Assembly (NCBI RefSeq): GCF_029023725.1
Contig: NZ_CP119075.1
Coordinates: 2,847,501-2,911,500, forward strand
DNA: 64,000 bases
From: Synoicihabitans lomoniglobus
Lineage (GTDB): Bacteria; Verrucomicrobiota; Verrucomicrobiia; Opitutales; Opitutaceae
Direction of reading: 5' to 3'
Of this stretch, positions 35,749 to 45,030 are shown in pieces. A program made the position numbers and the translations under genes. The notes under the pieces were generated by a model. The model saw only the letters and a program-made list of their open reading frames with translations. It did no database searches and was not told where the DNA came from. Numbering within the stretch: position 1 is the stretch's first letter; the number at the start of each line of letters is the position of its first letter.

Positions 35749-38367
35749 ATGAGCTTCGCATCGAAAACATCCCCCCCTGAAGAGGCGACTTCGAAGCGAC
35801 TAAAGCACCGTGTGCTCACCACCGCGCTGCTGGCGGCGGGCATTTTCATCACCACGCTGTGGGCCAACCACGCCCGGGATCTGGATGAAGAAAACATCCG
35901 GACCAATTTTCGCGAACGAGCCACGTATCAATTCCACGCGTTGCAGGACAAGGTCCGCATCGTAGAGGACATCATCTACGGCCTACGCCGCGCCTTCCTC
36001 GCCCAGGACAACGTCACACGGGAAGAATTCACCCGGGTCTGCCTGGATATCACCTCCCGCTCCGGAAGCCTGCAATCGCTGCAGTGGGTCGAGCAGGTCG
36101 CCGGGGCAAATCGAGCCGCTTTCGAAACCGAGATGTCGGCCGAATACGGTTACCCGATCACGTTCAAACAACGGACTGGCGGCGGCTCGCTCACCACCGC
36201 CGATCAGCGCGATGAGTATCTCGTCATTCGATTCGCCGAACCCCTGCCCCAAAACGCCGTAGTCTTGGGTTACGACGTCTACACCGCCCCCACCGGACCC
36301 GCTTTGCACGAAGCCGCCATTACCGGAAAAATGGTGGTCAGCGAGCCGTTTCGCCTGGCTCAGGCTACCTCTCAAGATGAGGAGCGTGGTATCATTTTCA
36401 TTCTCCCGGTCTTAACCAACGACGTCGATCAACCCGAGCTACGCGGTTTCGTGCAGGGCGTATTTCGGGTCAGCCAAATGTTCGCCGACACCAACCACGA
36501 GGCCATCGACCCGGCCCTGCACGTTTACTACCTGGATGAGGACGCCGCCCCCGCCGATCGCATCCTGTTTTCGTGCTGTGATTCAACCTCCCACAAAACC
36601 CGGGAGGATATCGAAAACCACGACCACGCCAATGTCATCAACCATGCCTTGGTCGTGGGCGATCGACGTTGGCGCTACCTCGCCCTGATGGATGAGACAT
36701 GGCGGGAAAGCCAGCGCTCCTCCCAGGCCAGCACCATTCGCGTCGCCGGCGTGGCGTTGAGTGTGCTGGCCGCCCTCCTGCTGGCCAACTTTCTGCGCCG
36801 TTCCCGCGTCGTGGAGCATATGGTCGACGAACGGACCGAGGATCTCCGCACCAATCAGGCGGAGCTGCGAGCCATCGTCGACAACAGTCCCAACGCGATT
36901 TGGATCAAAGACACCGCCGGGAAATATCTGCTGGTCAATCGCCGGTTCTGCGAAATCTATCAACGCTCGCCCGAGGAAATCATCGGCCGGGGCGACGACA
37001 TCATCTACCCCGATCGGCAGGTAAAGGCGTTTTCGGAAGAAGATGAAAAGGCGCTCCAGAGCAACGACCACATCGTGGTGGAGGGGGACTACGATATTTC
37101 CGGGGAAATGCGCTCCTACTATACGGTGAAATTTCCCGTGCGGCGCGAGGACGGGGAGTTTTTCGGCATCGGCGGCATCGCCACCGATGTCACCAGCATC
37201 AAAATCGTCGAACGCCAGCTCGCCGAAACGCAAAAACTGGAAAGCCTGGGGGTTTTGGCCGGGGGCATCGCCCACGATTTCAACAACCTTCTCACCGGCG
37301 TGCTGGGCAATGCCTCGCTGATCGCCCTCGAGTTTCCAGCCGAAACCGAAACCGGCGAATCGGCGCGCGAAATCGAAAATGCCGCCCGCCGCGCCGCCGA
37401 ACTGTGTCGTCAGATGCTCGCCTACTCCGGCCGCGGCAGCTACGTGCTCGAAGGCCTCGACGTCAGTCATGTGACTCGCGATCTCGTGCCACTGTTGCAC
37501 ACTTCAATCGCCAAAAAAACCCAACTCACCCTGGATTTGGCGGACGGATTGCCGGTGATCGAAGCCGACCCATCGCAGGTGCGGCAAATCATCATGAATC
37601 TGGTGATCAACGCGAGCGAAGCCTTGCCCGAAACCGGCGGCGTTGTGCGGGTGTCAACCAGCGTGGAAGCGATGACCTCCCGCCAACTTAAGCACGCCAT
37701 CGGAAATCCCGACCTCCCCTCGGGTCGTTACGTCCGGTTCAGTGTGCACGACCATGGCACCGGCATCAGTCCGGCTGATTTGTCCCGCATCTTCGAACCC
37801 TTCTTTTCCACGAAGTTCACGGGGCGCGGGTTGGGCCTCTCCGCCGTGCTCGGCATCGTGCGCAGTCATCGGGGGGCCTTGCTGGTCGACTCGAAGCTGG
37901 GCGAAGGCACCAAGTTCGACCTCTATCTGCCCGAGTTCAGCGACCCTCAACCGTCGCCCAACGTGCCCGCCGCCGAATCCCGGTCACCCTTTGTTGCTTT
38001 TGCCGGTTCGAATTTGCTCGTCGTCGAGGATGAGCCGGTCGTGCAACAACTCATCACTCGGGTGCTCACGACCGCCCTGGCTCGATTCACTCTCGCCGTG
38101 GATGGCACGCAAGCGCTGGAGAAGTTCACTCCCCTCGTCTTCGACCTCGTGATCCTGGATCTCACCATGCCCGGTCGCTCGGGACGAGAAGTCCTCGCGC
38201 TCATCCGTCAGCAACAACCCGATGTGCGCGTGCTCATGATCAGCGGCTATTCGGTCGAGGAAGCCTCCGCCACGTGTTCAGAGCAGCAACCCAATGGATT
38301 CCTGCAAAAACCGTTCAATTCGGATCAGTTGTTTAAAGCCATCGCCGCGATTTTGCCCTCGTCCTAG
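35749..38367 (+). CDS. CHASE-domain hybrid sensor histidine kinase
   Basis: The 872-residue membrane kinase has a first helix near residues 25-42, a periplasmic CHASE-type sensor (FRERATYQFHALQDKVRIVEDIIYGL is split by family position at about 63-85), and a second helix near 330-350. A PAS domain follows (about 373-490), then the phospho-acceptor His509 in GGIAHDFNNLL, an HATPase domain (about 600-730, with NLVINASEAL and GRGLGLSAVLGIV) and a receiver with Asp804 in LVILDLTMPG. CHASE sensors read small extracellular ligands. The variant H-box with DFNN is typical of many environmental hybrid kinases. A similar kinase gene follows directly; the pair looks like a tandem duplication. Confidence 0.9.
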   Translation: MSFASKTSPPEEATSKRLKHRVLTTALLAAGIFITTLWANHARDLDEENIRTNFRERATYQFHALQDKVRIVEDIIYGLRRAFLAQDNVTREEFTRVCLDITSRSGSLQSLQWVEQVAGANRAAFETEMSAEYGYPITFKQRTGGGSLTTADQRDEYLVIRFAEPLPQNAVVLGYDVYTAPTGPALHEAAITGKMVVSEPFRLAQATSQDEERGIIFILPVLTNDVDQPELRGFVQGVFRVSQMFADTNHEAIDPALHVYYLDEDAAPADRILFSCCDSTSHKTREDIENHDHANVINHALVVGDRRWRYLALMDETWRESQRSSQASTIRVAGVALSVLAALLLANFLRRSRVVEHMVDERTEDLRTNQAELRAIVDNSPNAIWIKDTAGKYLLVNRRFCEIYQRSPEEIIGRGDDIIYPDRQVKAFSEEDEKALQSNDHIVVEGDYDISGEMRSYYTVKFPVRREDGEFFGIGGIATDVTSIKIVERQLAETQKLESLGVLAGGIAHDFNNLLTGVLGNASLIALEFPAETETGESAREIENAARRAAELCRQMLAYSGRGSYVLEGLDVSHVTRDLVPLLHTSIAKKTQLTLDLADGLPVIEADPSQVRQIIMNLVINASEALPETGGVVRVSTSVEAMTSRQLKHAIGNPDLPSGRYVRFSVHDHGTGISPADLSRIFEPFFSTKFTGRGLGLSAVLGIVRSHRGALLVDSKLGEGTKFDLYLPEFSDPQPSPNVPAAESRSPFVAFAGSNLLVVEDEPVVQQLITRVLTTALARFTLAVDGTQALEKFTPLVFDLVILDLTMPGRSGREVLALIRQQQPDVRVLMISGYSVEEASATCSEQQPNGFLQKPFNSDQLFKAIAAILPSS

Positions 38368-38387
38368 CGAAGTAATACCTCGCCGAC

Positions 38388-38457
38388 GGATTTTTGCAGA
38401 GGCCGGGTTCTCCGGCTAACCGTGCTCCGTCACCGGTGAAATTCGCCGGAAAAATCC
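38388..38457. other. structured spacer between two hybrid kinases
   Basis: The 297-base stretch 38368-38664 has no convincing gene and contains a compact foldable element. An outer 8-bp helix joins GGATTTTT (38388-38395) with AAAAATCC (38450-38457). Inside are a hairpin GCCGG/CCGGC (38402-38406 with 38412-38416) and a 10-base palindrome TCACCGGTGA (38430-38439). The rest of the spacer shows nothing that I can name. It may act as an RNA element or terminator for the first kinase gene. Confidence 0.4.
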
Positions 38458-38664
38458 CAATGAGACGGTCTAAATAAAGTGGGCTCCGCTTACCCAAACT
38501 GTTACGAAGGCAGGATTACAGAAATCGACCGCCGCCGGTCCTGACCTGAAATCGGCCCACCCGGTATTCACTCTTATCGACTCACTCGTCCGACTCCCAT
38601 CACCGCATCACGATCAAATCCCCAGAGCGCGCTGTTAAAACTCGCGGCCCTGTTTTTCGCCCTG

Positions 38665-41226
38665 GTGGGAATGTCACTGTCGGTGATCATTTTCTTTCAT
38701 TTTCGTCGCATCGAGTCCGAGCAGGCCAAGACGCGTTTGGAGCAACTGGCTGCCACCCAGGCCACCGCGCTGAATCATGCGATTGATGAATACACCGATT
38801 TCCTCCGCGGGTTCAGCCTGTTATTTTCTCTTCCCCGGGAAATCAATGCGGCGGATTTCACCGCCGCGGCTCAAGCCGCCCGGGTGGAATTTTCCGGTCT
38901 CGATGCTGTGGAATGGGCCCCGCTCATCGAAGCCGACGCGCTCCCCGCGTTGAGCGCCCGACTCGAAGCCCAGGGCCGTCCGCCGCTGCAAGTCCAACGG
39001 CGGGTGGCCAACAACCAACTCGCCAGCGTGGAGGTCCCTGACCAGTGGATCCAACCCGTGATTTACGTGGAGCCCGTCGCTCCCAACGCCAAAGCCTATG
39101 GCTTCGATGTGCTCAGCGGAATTAATCGATCCGAGATCGAACTGGCTCGCGAAACCGGCACCTCCGTCATGTCGCACATCACCTTGCTGCTGCGCGATGA
39201 GGACGTGGCGGGTTTTGCGCTCTACCAACCCGTTTATCATGGCCCCGAAAATCAACGTGCCTACCGCGGTGTGGTGATCGGCATCTTCGTGCTGCACGAT
39301 TTTGTGGCGGACATCGCGCGTCATATCGTGACGGATACCGCCGACCTGTTGCTGGTCGATCGCACCGCCCGGGGCAACAACGGCGTCATCGCTCTGGTTA
39401 AATCCGATGGTTCGACCCAGACGTCGGAACTCCCCCAGCTCGACTCTTTTTTCTCTCCCCCGATCTGTCAGGTTCACATCCCGGTCTGGGAGCGCGATTG
39501 GGAACTCATGGTTCGCCCTTCGCCGGCGTGGATTGCAGCCAACACGCCGGTTTACCCGTGGTGGGTGCTGGGTCTCTCGGTGGCCTTCACCATCGGTGTC
39601 ACGCTGGTGATCATCCAACGTGATCAACATCTCGCCACCATTGAGCAACGGGTGGAGCAACGCACCGAGGAATTGCACGCGAGCGAGACCAAGCTGCGCG
39701 CGATCCTCGAGCACAGTTCGAACCTGATATTTATCCGCGGGCTCGACGGGCGCTACAGCATGGTGAACAGCGCCTTTCTGAAAATGACCGCGCTGACCGA
39801 AGCGCAAATCATCGGGCAGACCGATGAAGTCTATTTGTCGTCTGAGGACGTGGAAAGATATACCCGGATGGATCAGGAAGTGATTCGCTCGGGACAGGGC
39901 ATCTCCTTTGAAAACATCCAACAAATCGACGGCAGGGACATCACCTTTTGGATCGAAAAATTTCCTCTGCGCCACAGTGACGGCCGGATCTTTGCCGTCG
40001 GTGTGATCGCGACGGACCTCACCAAGTTTAAAAACCTGGAGCAGGAAAAGGCCGCCACCCAACGGCGCGCGCTCGAATCCCAACGCTTCGAAAGCATGAG
40101 CGTGCTGGCCGGCGGCATCGCGCACGAATTCAACAACATTCTGACTGCGATCTTGGGCAACGCCGGCCTGCTGCGCATGGAATTCAACAACTCCGAGGAC
40201 ACCCGCTCCTACCTCGCGCAGATCGAACACTCATCCAAACGCGCCGCCGAGTTGTGCAACCAGATGATGACGTTTTCCGGACGCGGCGAATTCGAACTCG
40301 AGGCAATCAACCTCAACGACGTGGTCACCAAGACCGTCACACTGCTGCGTCCCCAAACCGCGCACACAGCCACAACTAAACTCGAACTCGGCCCGGCCCT
40401 CCCTCCCATCGAGGCGGACCTCTCCCAAATTTCCCAGGTGATTGTGGGCCTGTTGACCAACGCGTATGAGGCCCTCGTCGACACGGGAACCATCACCGTC
40501 ACCACGCGCTTGGTGACCCTCAATGCATCCCGGATTCGGCAGGCGGTGGCATCGCCCCGGATCGCCGACGGAGAATTCATCGAGCTCGTCATCAGCGATA
40601 CCGGCTGCGGCATCGAAGCGAGCGTGCTCCATCGTATTTGGGAGCCCTTTTATTCTACAAAATTCGATGGCCGCGGACTGGGGCTCGCCGCCGCCCTAGG
40701 CGTGGTCAACGGACACGGTGGGCCCGTCTTTGCCGAATCCACTCCGGGAATCGGCACGAGCGTCACGGTGTGTTTTCCGGTTTCGGTCCGCCCGTTTGCG
40801 CCCCACTTCCTTTCCACCCCGCCCTTCGACCAAACCGGCCGAAGCGGACATCGCATTCTCGTCGTGGACGACGAGTTTACCATTCGCGAAATCACTCGTG
40901 GTATTCTGACGCACCGGGGCTATGTCGTGGAGGTGGCGGAAGACGGACAAAAGGGCTTGGAGGCCTTCACTCACCGCGAGGTTAAGTTTGACCTCGTGCT
41001 GCTCGACATGGCCATGCCCGTCATGGAAGGACACGAACTGCTACCCAAGCTCCGGCACGTGGACCCCGCCATCGCGGTTCTCGCCATGAGCGGCTACTCG
41101 GAACGGGAAGTGCGAAACCGCTTTGGCAAGCACCCCATCAGCGGGTTCCTCCAGAAGCCGTTCACCATGGAAAAGCTCGCCGCGGCGGTGGCCGACGCCT
41201 TGGACGGTATCGAACCGAGCCGATAG
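38665..41226 (+). CDS. CHASE-type hybrid sensor histidine kinase, start unclear
   Basis: At least 853 residues: an N-terminal membrane helix, a periplasmic CHASE-like sensor, a second helix near 296-317 (PWWVLGLSVAFTIGVTLVI), a PAS domain (about 341-460), His487 in GGIAHEFNNIL, HATPase (about 580-710) and a receiver with Asp781 in LVLLDMAMP. The first usual start in frame is GTG at 38665, but it falls inside the first membrane helix. The frame stays open back to a TGA at 38542 with no ATG, GTG or TTG. A CTG at 38632 would restore the whole helix. The gene is paralogous to the kinase at 35749, which has the same architecture. Confidence 0.85.
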   Translation: MGMSLSVIIFFHFRRIESEQAKTRLEQLAATQATALNHAIDEYTDFLRGFSLLFSLPREINAADFTAAAQAARVEFSGLDAVEWAPLIEADALPALSARLEAQGRPPLQVQRRVANNQLASVEVPDQWIQPVIYVEPVAPNAKAYGFDVLSGINRSEIELARETGTSVMSHITLLLRDEDVAGFALYQPVYHGPENQRAYRGVVIGIFVLHDFVADIARHIVTDTADLLLVDRTARGNNGVIALVKSDGSTQTSELPQLDSFFSPPICQVHIPVWERDWELMVRPSPAWIAANTPVYPWWVLGLSVAFTIGVTLVIIQRDQHLATIEQRVEQRTEELHASETKLRAILEHSSNLIFIRGLDGRYSMVNSAFLKMTALTEAQIIGQTDEVYLSSEDVERYTRMDQEVIRSGQGISFENIQQIDGRDITFWIEKFPLRHSDGRIFAVGVIATDLTKFKNLEQEKAATQRRALESQRFESMSVLAGGIAHEFNNILTAILGNAGLLRMEFNNSEDTRSYLAQIEHSSKRAAELCNQMMTFSGRGEFELEAINLNDVVTKTVTLLRPQTAHTATTKLELGPALPPIEADLSQISQVIVGLLTNAYEALVDTGTITVTTRLVTLNASRIRQAVASPRIADGEFIELVISDTGCGIEASVLHRIWEPFYSTKFDGRGLGLAAALGVVNGHGGPVFAESTPGIGTSVTVCFPVSVRPFAPHFLSTPPFDQTGRSGHRILVVDDEFTIREITRGILTHRGYVVEVAEDGQKGLEAFTHREVKFDLVLLDMAMPVMEGHELLPKLRHVDPAIAVLAMSGYSEREVRNRFGKHPISGFLQKPFTMEKLAAAVADALDGIEPSR

Positions 41227-41285
41227 GCCGTCGTTTCACGCGCGGTCTTGCCGAGCGCGAGCGCTGTGCCATTGATAGCCGGTTC

Positions 41286-41903
41286 ATGTCGCACCCACCA
41301 GCAACTCAGAAACCCTGGCCCATGAAGTGGATTGTGCTCGCGATCATCGCGTGCCTGATCCCCTACACTTGGATCACCTTGCACTACCGCAAGGAGAACC
41401 CGGCCTATGAGCCGTATCAGGATACCAAGGACCGGGCCCAAGTGATTCGCTTGCTGGAGAGTGGCTATCAACGCATCGACGTGCGCTTCGAACGCCTGGT
41501 CGAGCCGGCCGTTCCTCCCTCCCCCGCCGCGACCACCGAACGCATCGCGGGCGGCGTGCCCTCACTGCTCCGCGACGCCCTGATCGATCAGCCTCCGGTG
41601 CCGTCCGCGTTCGAAAACGTCTCCGCCCCCAGCGAGACGCTGGCCGGCAGCCCCTACTCCTTCGAGATCGCGTGTGTGCAACCCAATCACGGCGAGCGAC
41701 CGGTGGGGTCCGTGCTCTATTTACGTGGATCTGAGGCCGTGTTCATGATCGGCTATGATGCCCTGCCCGGTGACCTCCAGTCGCGTGACCTAGCCGTGCT
41801 CGCCCGCATCATCGTGCCGGCCCACGCCTTGGAACCAGGACGATATCACGCCACACTCGTCGGAGCCCGTGAATCGCGGCGGTGGACCTTTACCGTGCAT
41901 TGA
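41286..41903 (+). CDS. hypothetical membrane-anchored protein
   Basis: I do not recognise this 205-residue protein. A hydrophobic helix near residues 15-30 (WIVLAIIACLIPYTWITL) follows a short N-terminus, so the rest is probably outside the membrane. The C-terminal region (residues about 115-200) looks like a small beta domain: GSPYSFEIACVQPN, GSVLYLRGSEAVFMIGYDAL and YHATLVGARESRRWTFTVH. An alternative ATG at 41322 would start just before the helix. It sits 59 bases after the second kinase and 73 bases before argA. No functional link is evident. Confidence 0.6.
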   Translation: MSHPPATQKPWPMKWIVLAIIACLIPYTWITLHYRKENPAYEPYQDTKDRAQVIRLLESGYQRIDVRFERLVEPAVPPSPAATTERIAGGVPSLLRDALIDQPPVPSAFENVSAPSETLAGSPYSFEIACVQPNHGERPVGSVLYLRGSEAVFMIGYDALPGDLQSRDLAVLARIIVPAHALEPGRYHATLVGARESRRWTFTVH

Positions 41904-41976
41904 CCGTAATCCTGCGACCAACCCTACGATTGACGCCACGGACGGCTTAACCGACAACGCCCCGACTCTGACCGCC

Positions 41977-43326
41977 ATGACCGAAGGCTCTCCCCTCTCT
42001 CCATCGCGCGCCGCCGCCGCCGCCGCCACGACCATCAAACCGACCGACCTTCGGGGTATTCTGAAATACATTCCCCGGTTCCGGGACCAGGTGTTCGTGA
42101 TCGCGCTGGATGGTGCCGTCATCGCCGACGACAATCTTTCCAACCTGCTGGTGGACATCGCGGTGCTGCGGAGCCTCTCGATCAAGGTCGTGCTGGTGCA
42201 CGGCATCTCCCTCCAATTGAGCGAACTCTCCGAAGTCCGGGGCGTGCCCATCACCAACGCGGACGGCACCGGCGTCACGGACGCCTCCACCCTCGATCTC
42301 GCCGTGCGCGCCTCCTCCCGTGTCTCGCATCTCGTGCTCGAAGGGCTCACCCAAAACGGCCTCAAATGCGCCATCACCAATGCCGTGCGCGCCCTGCCCG
42401 CCGGCGTGCTCAAAGGCGTTGATCAAAAGCGCACCGGCAAAGTCGATCGCATCGACAAGGAGACCCTGCACCATCTCATCAACGCCAACATCATCCCGAT
42501 TATCCAACCGATCGGGTTCGGCCCCGATGGCCACACGTTGCGCATCAACTCCGACCTCCTGGCCATCGAAGTCGCCGAGACGCTCCAGGCCACCAAGGTC
42601 ATCTACCTGAGCCAGCAGGAGGGTCTCAGCATCGATGGCCAACTGCGGCGCGATATCGATGTCGCCGCGTTGCGCGACGTGATGGATTCCTCCCCCGACT
42701 CGATCGCCATGGGCTCGCGCTCCAAAGCACTGCATGCAGTCAAGGCCATCGAAGCGGGCATTCCTCGCGTGCATATGGTTGATGGCCGAATCTATGACGG
42801 ATTGCTCAACGAGATTTTCTCCAGCGAGGGCGTCGGCACGCTCATCTACGGCAACGACTATCAACAGATTCGCCAAGCCAACGCCAATGACGTGCGATTC
42901 ATCCACAGTCTCACTCGCAGCGCGGTGAAGCGCGAGGAACTGCTGCACCGCACCCCCGAGGCCATCGAAGCCAACATCGATCAATTCTACGTCTTCGAGG
43001 TCGATGAAAACATCGTCGCCTGCGTAACCCTGCAGTTTTACCCGAACGCACCGACCGTCGCCGAACTCGGTTCGCTCTACGTCATGCCGTTCCACCATCA
43101 CCGGGGTGTCGGCCGCAAAATGGTCGAATTCGCCGCCCTGCGCGCCGCCGAAAAAGGCGCCAGCCTACTCCTCGCCCTCTCCACCCAAAACCCGACATTT
43201 TTCACCTCGGTCTGCGGTTTCGAAGAAGCCGACAAGGCCGAGCTGCCCGAATCACGGCGGCAAGTCTATGAGGCCAATGGTCGCAACGCCCGCATTCTCA
43301 TCCGCCATCTCGGCGCGACCGTTTGA
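41977..43326 (+). CDS. argA: amino-acid N-acetyltransferase (N-acetylglutamate synthase)
   Basis: It acetylates glutamate with acetyl-CoA, the first step of arginine synthesis. The 449 residues contain an amino-acid-kinase domain (about 25-300, with [17 protein letters not shown] and [12 protein letters not shown]) and a GNAT domain (about 310-445, with [18 protein letters not shown] for acetyl-CoA binding, then [11 protein letters not shown]). This fusion is the classical ArgA layout and provides arginine feedback control. The ATG at 41977 is chosen over a GTG at 41869, which would overlap the previous gene and adds unrelated residues. dtd begins 11 bases after the stop. Confidence 0.93.
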   Translation: MTEGSPLSPSRAAAAAATTIKPTDLRGILKYIPRFRDQVFVIALDGAVIADDNLSNLLVDIAVLRSLSIKVVLVHGISLQLSELSEVRGVPITNADGTGVTDASTLDLAVRASSRVSHLVLEGLTQNGLKCAITNAVRALPAGVLKGVDQKRTGKVDRIDKETLHHLINANIIPIIQPIGFGPDGHTLRINSDLLAIEVAETLQATKVIYLSQQEGLSIDGQLRRDIDVAALRDVMDSSPDSIAMGSRSKALHAVKAIEAGIPRVHMVDGRIYDGLLNEIFSSEGVGTLIYGNDYQQIRQANANDVRFIHSLTRSAVKREELLHRTPEAIEANIDQFYVFEVDENIVACVTLQFYPNAPTVAELGSLYVMPFHHHRGVGRKMVEFAALRAAEKGASLLLALSTQNPTFFTSVCGFEEADKAELPESRRQVYEANGRNARILIRHLGATV

Positions 43327-43337
43327 GTCGCCGACTC

Positions 43338-43793
43338 ATGCGCGTCGTCATCCAACGTGTCACCGAGGCCAGCGTCACCATCGGCCCAAGCATCGCCGGT
43401 GAAATCGGTCCCGGCCTGCTGATTTTTCTCGGCGTCGGCCGGGAGGACACCGCCGAGGACGGACGTTGGTTGGCCGAGAAAATCGCGAAGTTGCGCATCT
43501 TTCCGGATGCGGACGGCAATATGAACCGTTCCCTGCTCGACACCGGTGGACAGGCTCTCGTCGTCAGTCAATTCACGCTCCACGCCCGGACTCGCAAAGG
43601 CACCCGCCCCTCCTTCAACGACGCGGCACCGCCCGCAGTGGCCGCCCCGCTTTACGATACATTTAAAACGCAGCTCCAAACCGCCCTGGGCAATCGTCCC
43701 GTGGCTGCCGGTGAATTTGGCGCCATGATGGCCGTGCGCCTGCTCAATGATGGCCCCGTGACCATCATCATCGACACCAAACAGAAAGACTGA
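43338..43793 (+). CDS. dtd: D-aminoacyl-tRNA deacylase
   Basis: This cytosolic proofreading enzyme frees tRNA from D-amino acids and mischarged glycine. The 151-residue product begins [15 protein letters not shown], has [19 protein letters not shown] and ends with the cross-dimer block [14 protein letters not shown]. These are the two active-site signatures of the DTD family (SQFTL and NxGPVT; here NDGPVT). The ATG is preferred to an in-frame TTG 15 bases upstream, because DTD proteins start at the MRxVxQRV block. It follows argA by 11 bases and precedes an MFS gene by 5, so the three probably share a transcript. Confidence 0.95.
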   Translation: MRVVIQRVTEASVTIGPSIAGEIGPGLLIFLGVGREDTAEDGRWLAEKIAKLRIFPDADGNMNRSLLDTGGQALVVSQFTLHARTRKGTRPSFNDAAPPAVAAPLYDTFKTQLQTALGNRPVAAGEFGAMMAVRLLNDGPVTIIIDTKQKD

Positions 43794-43798
43794 GCGCC

Positions 43799-45025
43799 GT
43801 GGGCTACGTGCGCTTCCTTCGCGAGCAACCCGTCGAGGCTGCGTTCGGCCTCGGCACAACGCTCTTCACGAGCTTTGGACAGACGTTCTTCATCTCGCTG
43901 TTCGTTCCCGCGCTCATGGCCACCTTGCCGATCACGGCGGGCGGCTTTGGCACGCTCTACGCGGCCGGCACGCTGGTTGGCGCGCTGGCGCTGCCCTTCG
44001 TGGCCGCCTTTTACGACACCACGGAACTCGCCGTTTATACTCGGCGGGTATTCTACGCGCTCGGACTCGCGTCCCTGCTCATGGCGGTGGCGACGCATCC
44101 CGCCGTGGTGCTGTTTGCCGTGGCCGGACTCCGACTCTGTGGACCCGGTTTGGTCACGCATATCTCAAACACCACCATGGCCAAGGGTTTCGAAAAACGC
44201 CGTGGGCTGGCGCTAGGGCTGTCGTCTTTGGGTTATCCGCTCGGCGAGGCCATTTTGCCACCGCTCACGGCCGCGTTGCTCCTGATCGTTCACTGGCGAC
44301 TCATCTGGGTCGGAGTGGCTGTTCTCTATCTGATCGTGCTGCCCATCATCGTCACCCCATTAATTCGAAGGGCTCGCTTTGAGACATTCGTGGCGGCGGA
44401 CTTTCAGGCTCCGAGACCCTCCGCGCGCGGTCATCTATGGGCTTCCTTTCAACTCATGTCCGGAGACCGCCGCTTTTGGTGGCTGCTACCCGTGCAGGTA
44501 TTGCTGCCCATGCTGATGACCGCCGCGTTCCTCTATCAAGCTCCCATCGCCGCGAGCAAAGGCTGGAGTATGGCGTTCATGGCGTCGCTCTTCACCGTCT
44601 TCGCCATCTGCCGCGCGCTGACGTCATTGACCTCGGGACAACGCATCGACCGCGATGGTGCCATGCGCTTGGTCGGCTGGGTGGCCGCGCCGGTCGCGGC
44701 CGGGTTTCTGTTGCTCGCATGGGTTTCCCACCCCTGGGCCGGAGTTGGTTTCTTTGTGCTCGCAGGGCTGACCGCCGGTTCGGCCGGCAATGTGCTCACC
44801 GCCATTTGGGCCGAACTTTACGGTCCGGAAAAGCTCGGAGCCATCAAGGGACTCACGGGGTCGTTGGCCGTATTTTCCTCGGCGGCCGGGCCGGCGCTCG
44901 CCGGCGGGCTGATTCAAGCCGGGGTGACGTTTCCCGTCATGCTCACCGGATTTTCCGCACTGACCGGGATGGGAGCGTTGTGCGCCTGGCGGGCGTCGCG
45001 ACTCACCGCTTCACCACAGGGCTAA
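43799..45025 (+). CDS. MFS transporter
   Basis: The 408-residue protein has about twelve hydrophobic segments and the MFS-type helix packing pattern. It includes TRRVFYALGLASLLM near residue 80 and FEKRRGLALGLSSLGYPLGEAILPP near 140 (split here as FEKRRGLALGLSS and GYPLGEAILPP), a motif common to nitrate/oxalate-type and permease-like MFS members. It starts with GTG, 5 bases after dtd. The substrate cannot be predicted. The next gene (histone-deacetylase-like amidohydrolase) starts 5 bases after its stop, so transport and deacetylation of the same compound is conceivable. Confidence 0.85.
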   Translation: MGYVRFLREQPVEAAFGLGTTLFTSFGQTFFISLFVPALMATLPITAGGFGTLYAAGTLVGALALPFVAAFYDTTELAVYTRRVFYALGLASLLMAVATHPAVVLFAVAGLRLCGPGLVTHISNTTMAKGFEKRRGLALGLSSLGYPLGEAILPPLTAALLLIVHWRLIWVGVAVLYLIVLPIIVTPLIRRARFETFVAADFQAPRPSARGHLWASFQLMSGDRRFWWLLPVQVLLPMLMTAAFLYQAPIAASKGWSMAFMASLFTVFAICRALTSLTSGQRIDRDGAMRLVGWVAAPVAAGFLLLAWVSHPWAGVGFFVLAGLTAGSAGNVLTAIWAELYGPEKLGAIKGLTGSLAVFSSAAGPALAGGLIQAGVTFPVMLTGFSALTGMGALCAWRASRLTASPQG

Positions 45026-45030
45026 AGCCG

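Noticed and set aside
38388..38457. Cyclic-di-GMP class I riboswitch
   Set aside because: A fragment resembling TCCGGC-TAA-CC is present, but the conserved GNRA loop, receptor and the rest of the fold are missing.
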